Shown here piece after piece: positions 1-8,683 of a stretch of 64,000 bases of DNA. The position numbers and the translations under genes were made by a program. The stretch's first letter is position 1. Every line of letters begins with the position of its first letter. The notes under the pieces were generated by a model, which was given only the letters and a program-made list of their open reading frames with translations, was not told where the DNA came from and made no database searches. Source of the stretch: PHAA01 sp022706565 (GTDB lineage: Bacteria; Bacillota; Syntrophomonadia; Syntrophomonadales; Syntrophomonadaceae); NCBI GenBank assembly GCA_040769385.1, contig JAXGLD010000001.1, positions 62,001-126,000 of the forward strand. Reading direction: 5' to 3'.

Positions 1-1
1 C

Positions 2-121
2 CGCCATGCCGAGCTGCTCAAGCAGGGCGGTTTGTATAAAGAGCTGTATGAAACCCAGTTCCGGGAAGCCGCCGCCGGTGAGGGCCGGGAAAGCGGAGAA
101 AACTACGAGAGCGTAGCCTAG
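2..121 (+). CDS. C-terminal end of an ABC transporter (ATP-binding/permease) protein
   Basis: The window opens inside a plus-strand reading frame that ends with TAG at 119-121. The visible residues (RHAELLKQGGLYKELYETQF) are the usual tail of the nucleotide-binding domain of exporter-type ABC half-transporters, which read GTHxELLxxGGxYxxLYxxQF after the H-loop. About 15 further polar residues follow. Everything upstream lies outside the window, so the substrate cannot be judged. The gene converges on the arsenic operon and shares a terminator hairpin with it. Confidence 0.8.
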   Translation, partial: RHAELLKQGGLYKELYETQFREAAAGEGRESGENYESVA

Positions 122-157
122 CCGCACTTGACGCCCTTGCCTTGGGGCGATAGCAAA

Positions 158-182
158 GCCGGCGCCATCCAGGCGCCGGCTG
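158..182. terminator. Probable bidirectional terminator between the ABC gene and arsA
   Basis: A perfect 9-bp GC-rich inverted repeat (GCCGGCGCC, 5-nt loop, GGCGCCGGC) lies between the stop of the plus-strand ABC gene and the end of minus-strand arsA. A T-rich stretch follows on the plus strand; on the minus strand only a short T run follows. Confidence 0.6.
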
Positions 183-191
183 ATCTTATTT

Positions 192-1925
192 CTATTTCAG
201 CACGTTTTCGATGGAGGCATCCTCCAACCAGGGTATGACGGCGAAATTGCCCTCACTGATTTCTTTTACCTTGGCCAGCCAGGGTCTCTCCGCTTCCGCC
301 CGGGCCAGCAGCATGGGATCGCTGGTATTGGTCACGGACAGGCTCTGGTTTACTACCCACCATTTGTTGTGTATACCAGCCCGGTGCAGTTCATCCCGCA
401 GCCGCTGGGCCTCCCAGACGGGGGTGGCCTCCGGTAGTGTCACTATGACCACGTCTGCTTGTTTTTCATCCCGCAGCCGGGGCAGCAGTTTTTTTACCGA
501 GGGTGGGATTTGACCCTTGGTCCGCTCTACTTCGCGGTGATAGCTCTGGGTGGAATCGAGCAGCAGCAGGGTGTGCCCGGTAGGTGCGGTATCGATGATC
601 ACTACCTCGTCTTCGGACTTCTCCACTATTTCGGCAAATGCCCGGAATACCGCGATCTCCTGGGTACAGGGGGAACGCAGATCCTCCCTGACATACTCCA
701 GGTCTTCCTCGCTCATGGTCTCCCGGGCCAGGGCAATGACCTCCTCCTGGTATCTGGCCCACTCCTGGCGCTCGTCAATATGGCTCTGGGTGATATTTTC
801 CGTCGCGCCGATGAAGAGGCGCAGGTGATCGGCGGGGTCGGTGGAGGACAAATGAACCTTGTCCCCCTTGCGGGCCAGACCTAGCGCAATGGCGGCAGCT
901 ACGGTGGTTTTGCCTACCCCGCCCTTGCCCATCACGAAAATGACTCTTTTCCCACTCGCATACAGATCATCGATCATCACCTCGATCCGGCGGAGATCGG
1001 GTTTGACCGCCTTCTCGGCGCCCTTTTCATACTCATCCGCGGTGAAAAACAGCCTAATCCGCTCCAGACCCAAAATGTTGTAGGAGCGCAGCGGCAGGCT
1101 ATAGGTCGGGTATTGCTTCAGGCTCTCCGGCATATTGGCCAGAGCCTCCTGCTGATCGGTCATGATCTTGCGGGACAGGTCATCGCTGGCCTGACCCAAA
1201 ACCGCGTTTATAATCAGCAACTGGTTGTTGATTCCCAGGTCGCTCAGCTCCCGGCTGGAACGCTCCGCTTCCACCAGGGGTGAATTTTCCGGCTTGGCCA
1301 CCATCACCAGGGTGGTCCGTTGGGGGTCAGCCAGGGTGGCGACCGCTTCCTTGTACATGTCCTTCTTGTCTTCCAGACCGGCCAGCTGCCCCAAACAGGA
1401 AACCCCGTGGGTACTCTCGCTGATAAAACTGCTCCAGGCCGAGGGCAGCTGCAGCATCCGCAGGGTGTGCCCAGTGGGAGCGGTATCGAATATGATATGG
1501 TCGTAACCGTCCTCGACTTCCTGGTCGGTGATGAAATGGGAGAACTGGTCAAAGGCGGCCGTTTCCACTGTACAGGAGCCCGACAACTGTTCGGCCATAT
1601 TGGCGATGACGCTGTCGGGCAGCTTGCCTATATATGGGGCCAAGAGCGCTTCCCGGTATTCCCGGGCTGCTTCTTCGGGATCGAGATTGGCCACGACCAG
1701 GTTGGGAACCCCAGCGATGGGCACACCATGGCCATTCAGTTCGGTGGCGAACACATCCTGCAGATTGGAGGCCGGGTCGGTGCTGACCAGGAGCACCTTT
1801 TTGCCGCGATCGGCCAGGTTGACGGCCACCGCGCAGGCGATGGAGGTCTTGCCCACCCCGCCCTTGCCGGTGAAGAAGAGGTATTTGGTCAGCTGGATTC
1901 TATCCAGGGAAAATGTGGCATACAT
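192..1925 (-). CDS. arsA: ArsA arsenite efflux ATPase (first copy)
   Basis: This is a 577-residue two-domain ATPase that energises arsenite export by a membrane carrier, here most likely Acr3. Each half has a deviant Walker A motif (GKGGVGKT at about residues 20-27 and 332-339) and an ArsA signature DTAPTGHT (about 147 and 447). The metalloid-binding cysteines of the family are recognisable: SCTVE in half one, PCTQE in half two, and GVSCLG near the middle cysteine. The length matches the family. The ATG follows AGAGGGGG by seven bases. It is the last gene of the acr3 operon, behind arsD. A second, diverged ArsA lies at 6353-8161. Confidence 0.95.
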   Translation of the reverse strand: MYATFSLDRIQLTKYLFFTGKGGVGKTSIACAVAVNLADRGKKVLLVSTDPASNLQDVFATELNGHGVPIAGVPNLVVANLDPEEAAREYREALLAPYIGKLPDSVIANMAEQLSGSCTVETAAFDQFSHFITDQEVEDGYDHIIFDTAPTGHTLRMLQLPSAWSSFISESTHGVSCLGQLAGLEDKKDMYKEAVATLADPQRTTLVMVAKPENSPLVEAERSSRELSDLGINNQLLIINAVLGQASDDLSRKIMTDQQEALANMPESLKQYPTYSLPLRSYNILGLERIRLFFTADEYEKGAEKAVKPDLRRIEVMIDDLYASGKRVIFVMGKGGVGKTTVAAAIALGLARKGDKVHLSSTDPADHLRLFIGATENITQSHIDERQEWARYQEEVIALARETMSEEDLEYVREDLRSPCTQEIAVFRAFAEIVEKSEDEVVIIDTAPTGHTLLLLDSTQSYHREVERTKGQIPPSVKKLLPRLRDEKQADVVIVTLPEATPVWEAQRLRDELHRAGIHNKWWVVNQSLSVTNTSDPMLLARAEAERPWLAKVKEISEGNFAVIPWLEDASIENVLK

Positions 1926-2030
1926 GATTTAAGCCCCCTCTTGATTGCTGAAGATTCGGCATCCTGCCCGGTCAAGGGTATCAGCCAATGCCTCCTTCAG
2001 CTATTATTCCGGGAATAGACGGCTTCCTGT

Positions 2031-2339
2031 TTACAGTTCGATCCCCGACCACTCGGAAAACTCCTGATTGGTGGGATAAGCCCCGGTCTTGGCTACCTGG
2101 CCGTCCACCAGGGTGACCGGTAATATCTCCGCCCCCTCCTTCTGCAGGAGGTCGTTGATAACCTGGTTGGTAATGAAGGCCATGGGATCAGTGGAAAGCC
2201 CGTGGCGGCTGATGTCGATGCCCTTCTGTTGCAGGGAATTGATGACGGTGGCCACCCGGAGCAATTCGGGGTCGATAGAGGGTCCGCAAACCCCGGTAGC
2301 GCAACACATGGCCGGATCAAAGATGGCTATTTTTTTCAT
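2031..2339 (-). CDS. arsD: ArsD arsenic metallochaperone
   Basis: This protein of about 102 residues (MKKIAIFDPAMCC...) has the thioredoxin-like ArsD fold. It hands As(III) to ArsA. The vicinal cysteines CC at residues 11-12 followed by ATGVCGPS give the three-cysteine As(III) site (Cys12, Cys13, Cys18 in the E. coli plasmid protein). The chosen ATG is preceded by AGGAGG at a good distance; a longer frame upstream has no such support. The gene sits directly upstream of arsA, as in classic arsRDABC operons. Confidence 0.93.
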   Translation of the reverse strand: MKKIAIFDPAMCCATGVCGPSIDPELLRVATVINSLQQKGIDISRHGLSTDPMAFITNQVINDLLQKEGAEILPVTLVDGQVAKTGAYPTNQEFSEWSGIEL

Positions 2340-2364
2340 ACTGCCTACCTCCTGTCCACTTTGC

Positions 2365-2802
2365 TTAGCAACAGTTTTTATCGCCACAATCACAACCAGG
2401 TGCAGATTCATTTGTTCTTATTTCCATCAAGCCTAGTATCTTAAGCGCCGCGTGACGGATAGCCTTGGCTGGGATATCCTCGTATTCGTTACCCTCATAA
2501 ATCACCGTACGGCAATAAGTATTCTTTCCCAATAACAGGGTACAAGAATCACAGTAATTTTCCGATATCTTTATATTCAAGATATCTTCAATGGGTACTC
2601 CATTAAAGAGAATGGTATTCGACTGGGGGATCTGAGTATCATCGAGTTTGGTTTCGATGACCTCAACCTTGATGCCCTGAGGGTTTAACGCCCGGTTCAA
2701 CCTTTTCGCTTCCTGATTAAGGTTTTCCCCAGTATCGTAACAACGATTGCATGTCTCTCCTTCAACATCAAGGTGTCTCCATTTTATTCTGAGCGTTTTC
2801 AT
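2365..2802 (-). CDS. DUF2703 cysteine-rich protein in the arsenic operon
   Basis: This 145-residue protein matches the DUF2703 family. It has an N-terminal RIKWxHLDV strand and TCxRCxDTG, a central ENYCDSC motif and a cysteine-rich tail (PGCDCGDKNCC). The function is not established. The thioredoxin-like layout and cysteine pairs suggest thiol or metalloid handling, which is inference from motif and context. The ATG at 2802 follows GGGAGG by six bases. It lies between the permease and arsD genes. A longer relative is encoded at 8802-9365. Confidence 0.8.
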   Translation of the reverse strand: MKTLRIKWRHLDVEGETCNRCYDTGENLNQEAKRLNRALNPQGIKVEVIETKLDDTQIPQSNTILFNGVPIEDILNIKISENYCDSCTLLLGKNTYCRTVIYEGNEYEDIPAKAIRHAALKILGLMEIRTNESAPGCDCGDKNCC

Positions 2803-2927
2803 TTGTCTGCCTCCCAACGATTCAGTATGTTTATACCCTTCACCTATAAGGACGGAAGTATTAAGAATAGTGACTGTGCTGTTCGCCTTGTCCGAGACGG
2901 GACACCACCTCGGAGTCCATCAAACAA

Positions 2928-3944
2928 TCATATCAGCAAGGTATTGAATCCGTTCAGGATGTAACCGATTATTATTATCCCCACTATCACAACACTAACG
3001 AAGACGGCCATCAGCTTTGATTTGACCACTTGATTGAGCATTATCAAAGAGGGCGGTGAAATGGCGGTTACTGCCATCATGAATGCCAGCACTGTCCCTA
3101 CCCCAACACCTTTATATACCAAAGCCTCAGCGATGGGCAGCGCTCCAAAAATATCAGCATACATGGGGATGCCGATGGCGGTGGCCAGCAGTACCGAATA
3201 CCACTTGTCCTGGCCCAACAGGGTGGAGATCAGTTCGGCCGGGATCCAGTTATGAATAGCTGCTCCAATCGCTACTCCGATCACGATATAAACCCAGATC
3301 CGTTTTACGATATCGGTTACCTGATCCCAGGCGTAGGTCATTCTCTCCCTGCGGGTCATAACTGTTCCTTCTTCGAATTCCGAAACCTCTTGATGAAAAA
3401 CGAATGGGGCTACATATTGCTCCAGTTTCATCTTGCTGATAATGGTCCCGCCGATTATAGCCAATACCACGCCGACTACCACATAGACAATCGCGATCTT
3501 CCAATTGAAGATGCTGGCCAGGAGAACCATGGAGGCCAGATCTACAAACGGCGAAGAGAGTAGGAAGGAAAAGGTTACCCCCAGGGGCAGGCCTGCGCTG
3601 GTAAAGCCGATAAACAGAGGAATGGAGGAGCAGGAACAGAACGGGGTGATGGTCCCCAGAAGCGCTCCCAGGGCATTGCCGGTGATCCCCCTGAACCTCC
3701 CCAGGATGGCACGGGTCCTTTCCGGCGGGAAATAGCTTTGGATGTAGGACACCAAGTATATGAGTACGGTCAGGAGAATGAATATCTTGATGATGTCATA
3801 AACAAAAAAGTGAATGCTGCCGCCCAGGCGGGTGCTTATGTCCAGGCCGAAAACATTTTCTGTCAGTGACCTCACCAGCTCGGACAACCACTGCATCTTG
3901 AGCAGCTGGTCGTTGATAAGACGGAGGATAAACATCAGAATCAC
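2928..3944 (-). CDS. ArsP/DUF318-type permease
   Basis: This 338-residue integral membrane protein has about eight hydrophobic segments and the family core TPFCSCSSIPLFIGF followed by a LLSSPFVDLAS segment. This is the predicted-permease family (COG0701) that includes the methylarsenite efflux permease ArsP. The CSC pair in the membrane is the likely thiol site. In this operon it probably exports an arsenic species alongside Acr3. The split of substrates between the two carriers is inference. The ATG at 3944 follows AGGTGA. Confidence 0.85.
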   Translation of the reverse strand: MILMFILRLINDQLLKMQWLSELVRSLTENVFGLDISTRLGGSIHFFVYDIIKIFILLTVLIYLVSYIQSYFPPERTRAILGRFRGITGNALGALLGTITPFCSCSSIPLFIGFTSAGLPLGVTFSFLLSSPFVDLASMVLLASIFNWKIAIVYVVVGVVLAIIGGTIISKMKLEQYVAPFVFHQEVSEFEEGTVMTRRERMTYAWDQVTDIVKRIWVYIVIGVAIGAAIHNWIPAELISTLLGQDKWYSVLLATAIGIPMYADIFGALPIAEALVYKGVGVGTVLAFMMAVTAISPPSLIMLNQVVKSKLMAVFVSVVIVGIIIIGYILNGFNTLLI

Positions 3945-3976
3945 CTGCCTTTGCTTGCGCCTTCACGGACGTGCAC

Positions 3977-4219
3977 TTATGCCAATTCCTCTTTGATATA
4001 TCTCTTAATCTCTTCCCGCTTGGGAACCTTGCCGGCAACCTTGACTTTGCCGTTAACCACCAAGGCCGGAGTGGACATGATCTTGTAAGACATGATTTCC
4101 TGAATGTCCTTTACCTTCTTCACATCGGCAGTCACATCCATTTCAGCCAGGGCATTGATAACCTCTTTCTCCAGGCTTGCGCACCTGGAACAACCAGGCC
4201 CAAGTATCTTGATGTCCAT
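3977..4219 (-). CDS. Small thioredoxin-like protein (redox-active disulfide protein 2 family)
   Basis: This 80-residue single-domain thioredoxin fold starts MDIKILGPGCSRCASLEKEV. It carries the atypical CSRC active site at residues 10-13 and the cis-proline segment STPALVVNG. These short archaeal-type thioredoxins often accompany arsR/arsP genes. It may reduce ArsR, ArsD or the permease cysteines, or take part in arsenical reduction; this role is inferred from context. AGGAGG precedes the ATG. Confidence 0.85.
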   Translation of the reverse strand: MDIKILGPGCSRCASLEKEVINALAEMDVTADVKKVKDIQEIMSYKIMSTPALVVNGKVKVAGKVPKREEIKRYIKEELA

Positions 4220-4244
4220 TGCTTACTCCTCCTTTACCCGATTT

Positions 4245-4655
4245 TCAAATATTGCTCTCCCAGCAACGATTGGCCTTGCAAGCGATAACGTCCTCATTGT
4301 CGTCCAATCCCAGATACCTTGCGAATTCATCGGCCAGTTCGGGTATGTTCTCTAGCCGGTCCCGCATCAGCGCATCCAGGGGAATTACCCGGGCGCCCTC
4401 GAGGATTTTTTCGTTCACCGTAAGGTACGAGTTTTGCCGGACCTTGCGCTCGTTCACCAACCCTGCCTTTTTCAGTACCTTGACGTGCTGGGAGACGCGC
4501 GGCTGGCTCATATCCAGCACTGCCACCAGTTCACAGATGCACATCTCCCGCTCTTCCAGCAGCCGGATGATTTTAAGCCGGGTCGGCTCACCCAGGGCTT
4601 TTAGTATTTTAACCGTACTATCAATCATGGAGCAGCACCTATCCTTTTCCTTCAA
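4245..4655 (-). CDS. arsR: ArsR-family As(III)-responsive repressor
   Basis: This 136-residue winged-helix ArsR/SmtB regulator has the metalloid site MCICEL (Cys39 and Cys41) at the start of the recognition region. The DNA-binding helix reads SQPRVSQHVKVLKKAGLV. The ATG at 4655 overlaps the acr3 stop as ATGA, so translation is probably coupled. An internal ATG at 4628 is possible but has a weaker ribosome site. Extra cysteines occur near both ends (RCCS and CKANRC). It likely represses the acr3 operon that contains it. Confidence 0.92.
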   Translation of the reverse strand: MKEKDRCCSMIDSTVKILKALGEPTRLKIIRLLEEREMCICELVAVLDMSQPRVSQHVKVLKKAGLVNERKVRQNSYLTVNEKILEGARVIPLDALMRDRLENIPELADEFARYLGLDDNEDVIACKANRCWESNI

Positions 4656-5716
4656 TGGGCTCGGATCATCTCCGGCCCAAAATACTTTTTCTTAAAATAC
4701 AGAGCCACATTAACCAGCGCAATCAATACCGGAACCTCAACCAGCGGCCCTATGACAGTAGCAAAGGCCTGACCTGAATTCAACCCGAAAACAGCCACGG
4801 CTACAGCGATAGCCAGTTCAAAATCATTACTGGAGGCGGTGAAAGCCAGTGTAGTAATTGTAGGGTAATCCCCACCCAGCCATTTGGCGATAAAAAAGGT
4901 CGCAAACCACATGATGCCAAAGTATAGGAGCAGCGGGATCATCACCCGAACCACGTCCAGAGGCAAAGTCACGATCATATTGCCCTTTAATGAAAACATT
5001 ACAAAGATAGTAAATAAAAGCGCGATGAGGGTTAGCTTACTAATGCGGGGCAGGAAATTTGCCTCATACCAGTCGCGCCCTTTCGACCTGATCATGGTGG
5101 TACGGGTAATAATAGCCGCAATAAAGGGAATGCCCAGGTAAACGAACACGCTCTGGGCAATCTCAAGCATGGATACATCCACCGCCATGCTGGCCATACC
5201 CAGCCATCTGGGTACCACCGTTAGGAAGATATAGGCATAAACAGAATAGGTCAGAACCTGGAAGATAGCATTGAAGGCTACCAAACCGGCAACATACTCA
5301 GGGCTGCCCTCCGCCAGGTCGTTCCACACGAGCACCATGGCGATACAGCGGGCCAGTCCCACCAATATCACTCCGGCCATCAACTCCGGTTTGTCGGGCA
5401 GCAGCAAAACCGCCAGCACAAACATGACGATAGGTCCGACTATCCAGTTTTGTACCAGGGCCAGAACCAGCATCCTGGTGTTCTTGAATACCGTGGGCAG
5501 CTCTTCATAGCGGACTTTGGCCAGGGGGGGATACATCATCAGAATCAATCCGATGGCAATGGGGATATTGGTGGTGCCTACCTGGAACTTACCCCAGAAT
5601 GCCGCGATCTTGGGAAACAGGTACCCCGATCCAACGCCGATTATCATGGCAAGAACGATCCATAGGGTGAGGTAACGGTCCAAAAAAGATAGTCTCCTAG
5701 TAATCGATTGACTCAA
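4652..5716 (-). CDS. acr3: Acr3 arsenite efflux transporter
   Basis: This 354-residue, roughly ten-helix carrier of the BART superfamily matches Acr3 from FLDRYLTLWI near the start to KKYFGPEMIRA at the end. It contains the segment LARCIAMVLVWN (cysteine about residue 124), where the essential transport cysteine of the family lies. A strong AGGAGG precedes the ATG. It is the first gene of the seven-gene arsenic operon and is followed, with a 4-bp overlap, by arsR. ArsA encoded downstream can make the system ATP-driven. Confidence 0.96.
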   Translation of the reverse strand: MSQSITRRLSFLDRYLTLWIVLAMIIGVGSGYLFPKIAAFWGKFQVGTTNIPIAIGLILMMYPPLAKVRYEELPTVFKNTRMLVLALVQNWIVGPIVMFVLAVLLLPDKPELMAGVILVGLARCIAMVLVWNDLAEGSPEYVAGLVAFNAIFQVLTYSVYAYIFLTVVPRWLGMASMAVDVSMLEIAQSVFVYLGIPFIAAIITRTTMIRSKGRDWYEANFLPRISKLTLIALLFTIFVMFSLKGNMIVTLPLDVVRVMIPLLLYFGIMWFATFFIAKWLGGDYPTITTLAFTASSNDFELAIAVAVAVFGLNSGQAFATVIGPLVEVPVLIALVNVALYFKKKYFGPEMIRAH

Positions 5717-5785
5717 TGCTGTAACCTCCTTGAATTCGGGTACATGGCAGGGCCGGACCAGGGCTGAGCTATTTATGCATAAATT

Positions 5786-5835
5786 ATTATATGCGTCTTT
5801 GCTTATATAATATGCCTGTGATATTATTTGTCAAG
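5786..5835 (-). promoter_or_regulatory. Promoter and candidate operator of the acr3 operon
   Basis: On the minus strand a consensus -35 TTGACA (5830-5835) is followed after 16 bp by TATTAT (5808-5813). Just downstream lies an AT-rich imperfect inverted repeat (TATATAAGC, 6 nt, GCATATAAT) of the kind bound by ArsR/SmtB proteins. The plus-strand 10-mer TATTATATGC at 5786-5795 recurs exactly in the leader of arsD2 (8511-8520), suggesting a common regulator. Confidence 0.6.
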
Positions 5836-5937
5836 CACTTATGAACGTCCTTGTCCCTGGGCTCTATGCATCATACTCAGATGAAGCATCCCTTCAATAA
5901 GGCTCCGATCATTTACCCCAGGGTCGATGCGTATTGG

Positions 5938-6303
5938 TTAGGTTGTGACCGCTCGAAGAATATAATTCGATACCTCTGCCCAGGCCTGACCGGCAACTTC
6001 ATAAGCCCGTTCTCCGGTATCGGTTATGGTGTAGACCTTGCGTTCCCGGCCCGATACTATTTGGGTTTCGACCGTTACCAGTCCGCTCGCCACAAATTCC
6101 TTCAAAACCGGATAAAGGCTCCCCTCAGCCGGTGCACAGCAACCACAGGTTATGTCAGCAACCCGTTTGGTTATCTCATAACCATGCAAAGCCTCATTAT
6201 GAAGGACATGCAATATGAAAAATCGGGATAGACTCATTTTTATCAAACCCGCCCAGTATTCACTCGATTCATACTTTGATTCAGACTTGGATTCACACTT
6301 CAA
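5938..6303 (-). CDS. PadR-family regulator with a CxCC motif
   Basis: This winged-helix PadR protein of about 121 residues has the family core SLSRFFILHVLHNEALHGYEI, then SLYPVLKEF and GRERKVYTITDTGE. Three cysteines (CGCC at residues 53-56) sit just before the SLYP segment, at the DNA-binding wing. That is an attractive thiol site for As(III) or Sb(III); the sensing role is inference. A TTG start at 6303 is preferred: GGAGGGG ends five bases before it, whereas the in-frame ATG at 6321 would place the ribosome site inside the gene. It follows arsA2 in the same direction and may control both arsenic operons. Confidence 0.8.
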   Translation of the reverse strand: MKCESKSESKYESSEYWAGLIKMSLSRFFILHVLHNEALHGYEITKRVADITCGCCAPAEGSLYPVLKEFVASGLVTVETQIVSGRERKVYTITDTGERAYEVAGQAWAEVSNYILRAVTT

Positions 6304-6352
6304 ATGATCCCCTCCGTTCATATAATTACAGTATGTGATAAAGGGGCTTTCC

Positions 6353-8161
6353 TCAGCTGAAAAGCTCGTTTTCTATTTGGAGTAGGCTGGCCAGGCCAAT
6401 TATCTCTTCATCGAACATGCTGATTCCGTACATCGGAACATCGAATTGCTTCTGAGCAACCTTCAAATAGTACTGTTGCATAAAGTACCGGTTCTTGTGA
6501 AACTCAGTACTATCCCCTGCCAAGCTCAAAATATTGTTGGCTATCACCCCCTGGATGTTTATCCCCGCTTCCTGGAGGTCATCGTAGGTCCGCTTGGATT
6601 CAAAGATTGGCGTATATTCCGGATAGAAAACCAGCAGGAAAGTACAGACAGCTTTATCTTTGATCTTTGCCACCAACTTCTGTAGTTTTTCCTTGGCGGC
6701 GCTGGTTGCCGAGCTGGTATCATGCTTGATATTCACCAGCATTTCCACCTGTTTCGCATAGTCATAAGGCAATTCCAGCAACCTTAGCGTATGTCCGGTC
6801 GGGGCGGTGTCGAAAACCACGTAATCGAAACTATCCCCGCTTATCAAGGCGGAAAACTCCTCAAATACTGCCATCTCCTCAGTGCAAGGTGATTCCAGTT
6901 CCTCCTTAATGGCCGCTACCATGTCGGGGGAGTACCCTGATTTTTGGGCGTTGGCTATAATCTCCGCCTTATAGCTCTCCACAACCACTTTTTGATCTAT
7001 GCGGGCGGCGTACAAATTGGCAACGTTTTTAACTGCCTGAATCTTGCCTCCCACCTCGTGATCCAGAACATAAGCGATATGCGCCGCCGGATCAGTGGTG
7101 ACCAACAGTGTTCGGTTGCCTTCCCGGGCCAGGTGTACAGCAACCGCACAGGCGGTTACAGTCTTTCCTACCCCGCCCTTCCCGGTGAAGATAATTATCC
7201 GCTGACCGTTGTCCCGGGCCAGCATCTCCTTAAAGGATCCAACCGCGGCGAAGCCGGCAAATGGTTCCCCCTTATCATAGGCGCCGGTTATAGCCTCGCT
7301 CTTCCCTTCATACATTATGTCCGCCATTTTGTTGATATTGAGCAGGCCCTTTATCTCCCCGCCCTGTAGGTAGACCAATTTGGCCGGTTGGGAAAGAGTC
7401 TGTTCTATGGTTTCCAGATACCTTTGCTGCATGGCTGCCATTTTGGCGTATTGCGGGGTGTGGGCCTCTTCCGCGGGGATGATTCCATTGACAATCAGCT
7501 TGAAATTGTCGATGGAAAGAGCCTTTAACTCGTTTTGAGCCCGCTCGGTTTCAAGGATCGAGGTCTTCTCAGGGCGCAGCACGAAATAGAATTCGGTGGT
7601 TGCCGAATTGCGCAAAACTGCGATGGCTTTATCATACTTTTCTTTGGCCCCTTGAATAGCCGACACTGGCCCTAACTTCACCTGGGACCCCTTATTGCGG
7701 CTCTCTTCCATGTATTTCGACCAGTCCACCGGCAGTTCCAACAAGCGAACCGTGTGGCCGGTGGGCGCCGTGTCAAACACCACCAGATCATAATCCTCGC
7801 TGCTGAGGAAGTCGGTAAAGCGGTCAAAGGCAGCAATTTCCGTGGTGCAGGAGCTCCGGAACTGCTCCTCCATCACCTCCAAAATATCTTCCGGGAAAAT
7901 GCCCCGCATGGGGCCGATAACACCTTCCCTGAATTCTGCCGCCGCTTGATCAGGATCGATTTCCATGGCGAATAGATTATCCGCTATCCCGGTAATCTTA
8001 TGGCCAATCGTGCACTCAAAGATATCTCCTAAATTGCTGGCTGGATCGGTAGAGACGATCAGTGTCCTGTTGCCTTGTCTGGCATTATAGACCGCCGTCG
8101 TTGCGGCCATGGTGGTTTTACCGGTTCCGCCCTTGCCGGAGAAAAACATATATCTGGTCAA
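6353..8161 (-). CDS. arsA: ArsA-type ATPase (second copy)
   Basis: This 602-residue two-domain ArsA has Walker A GKGGTGKTT (about residue 9) and GKGGVGKT (about 324), and DTAPTGHT near residues 129 and 446. Cysteines equivalent to the first and last metalloid ligands remain (SCTTE, PCTEE). The middle cysteine segment of ArsA1 (GVSCLG) is replaced by a cysteine-free stretch. The TTG at 8161 is preferred because GGAGGAGGG lies six bases upstream; the ATG at 8191 precedes that site. It has no adjacent carrier of its own, so it may serve Acr3 or the permease of the first operon. Confidence 0.92.
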   Translation of the reverse strand: MTRYMFFSGKGGTGKTTMAATTAVYNARQGNRTLIVSTDPASNLGDIFECTIGHKITGIADNLFAMEIDPDQAAAEFREGVIGPMRGIFPEDILEVMEEQFRSSCTTEIAAFDRFTDFLSSEDYDLVVFDTAPTGHTVRLLELPVDWSKYMEESRNKGSQVKLGPVSAIQGAKEKYDKAIAVLRNSATTEFYFVLRPEKTSILETERAQNELKALSIDNFKLIVNGIIPAEEAHTPQYAKMAAMQQRYLETIEQTLSQPAKLVYLQGGEIKGLLNINKMADIMYEGKSEAITGAYDKGEPFAGFAAVGSFKEMLARDNGQRIIIFTGKGGVGKTVTACAVAVHLAREGNRTLLVTTDPAAHIAYVLDHEVGGKIQAVKNVANLYAARIDQKVVVESYKAEIIANAQKSGYSPDMVAAIKEELESPCTEEMAVFEEFSALISGDSFDYVVFDTAPTGHTLRLLELPYDYAKQVEMLVNIKHDTSSATSAAKEKLQKLVAKIKDKAVCTFLLVFYPEYTPIFESKRTYDDLQEAGINIQGVIANNILSLAGDSTEFHKNRYFMQQYYLKVAQKQFDVPMYGISMFDEEIIGLASLLQIENELFS

Positions 8162-8208
8162 GACTTTCCCTCCTCCACTTCGGGTTTCCACCCCGTATCA
8201 TCATGAAT

Positions 8209-8487
8209 CTAGGATTTCCGCAATTCCTCGTATGCCGGATAACGCCCTTTCAGAAACAGGCTCCCATCTACCAAGGTAACCGGGAAGGCGTCACGACCTT
8301 CTTTCTGGGTTATCTCACTTACAACCGGGTCACTTAAAAACCGCTGTGGGGATTGAGTTATAGAAATCACCTCAACCTCTGCCCCATCCTGTTTCAATCT
8401 TGCCAGGGACTCCTTAAATGCTGCTTCTTCGGGGCTGGATACCGGAGCACAACAACCTACCGGGATTTCATAAACCACAATTTTCAC
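8209..8487 (-). CDS. arsD: ArsD-like metallochaperone (second copy)
   Basis: This 92-residue ArsD-type protein (start KIVVYEIPVGCCAPVSS) has the vicinal cysteine pair and the VTLVDGSLFLKGRYP segment typical of ArsD. The third cysteine of the E. coli protein is absent. GTG at 8487 is preferred: GGGTGGTG precedes it, and the residues upstream in the same frame look unlike any ArsD. It is the first gene of an arsD2-arsA2-padR operon. Confidence 0.85.
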   Translation of the reverse strand: MKIVVYEIPVGCCAPVSSPEEAAFKESLARLKQDGAEVEVISITQSPQRFLSDPVVSEITQKEGRDAFPVTLVDGSLFLKGRYPAYEELRKS

Positions 8488-8510
8488 TTGGTACACCACC
8501 CATACATTTT

Positions 8511-8565
8511 TATTATATGCATTTCCCTTAGATGCATTGTATGATGATGTAAGCAGCAGTGTCAA
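8511..8565 (-). promoter_or_regulatory. Promoter and candidate operator of arsD2-arsA2-padR
   Basis: On the minus strand, TTGACA at 8560-8565 is spaced 18 bp from TACAAT at 8536-8541. Between this and the gene lies a dyad, TGCAT (9 nt) ATGCA. The plus-strand 10-mer TATTATATGC (8511-8520) is identical to that in front of acr3. Confidence 0.6.
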
Positions 8566-8683
8566 CCGCCTGAACCAGTATGATAGCGGGATGTCCAAAA
8601 AAGTGTGTTTTGCCTGCCCTGGTACACACTTCTGGCGGGAATTTTTCAAATGACAAGCGGCGTTTTTATGTCATACTGATATT

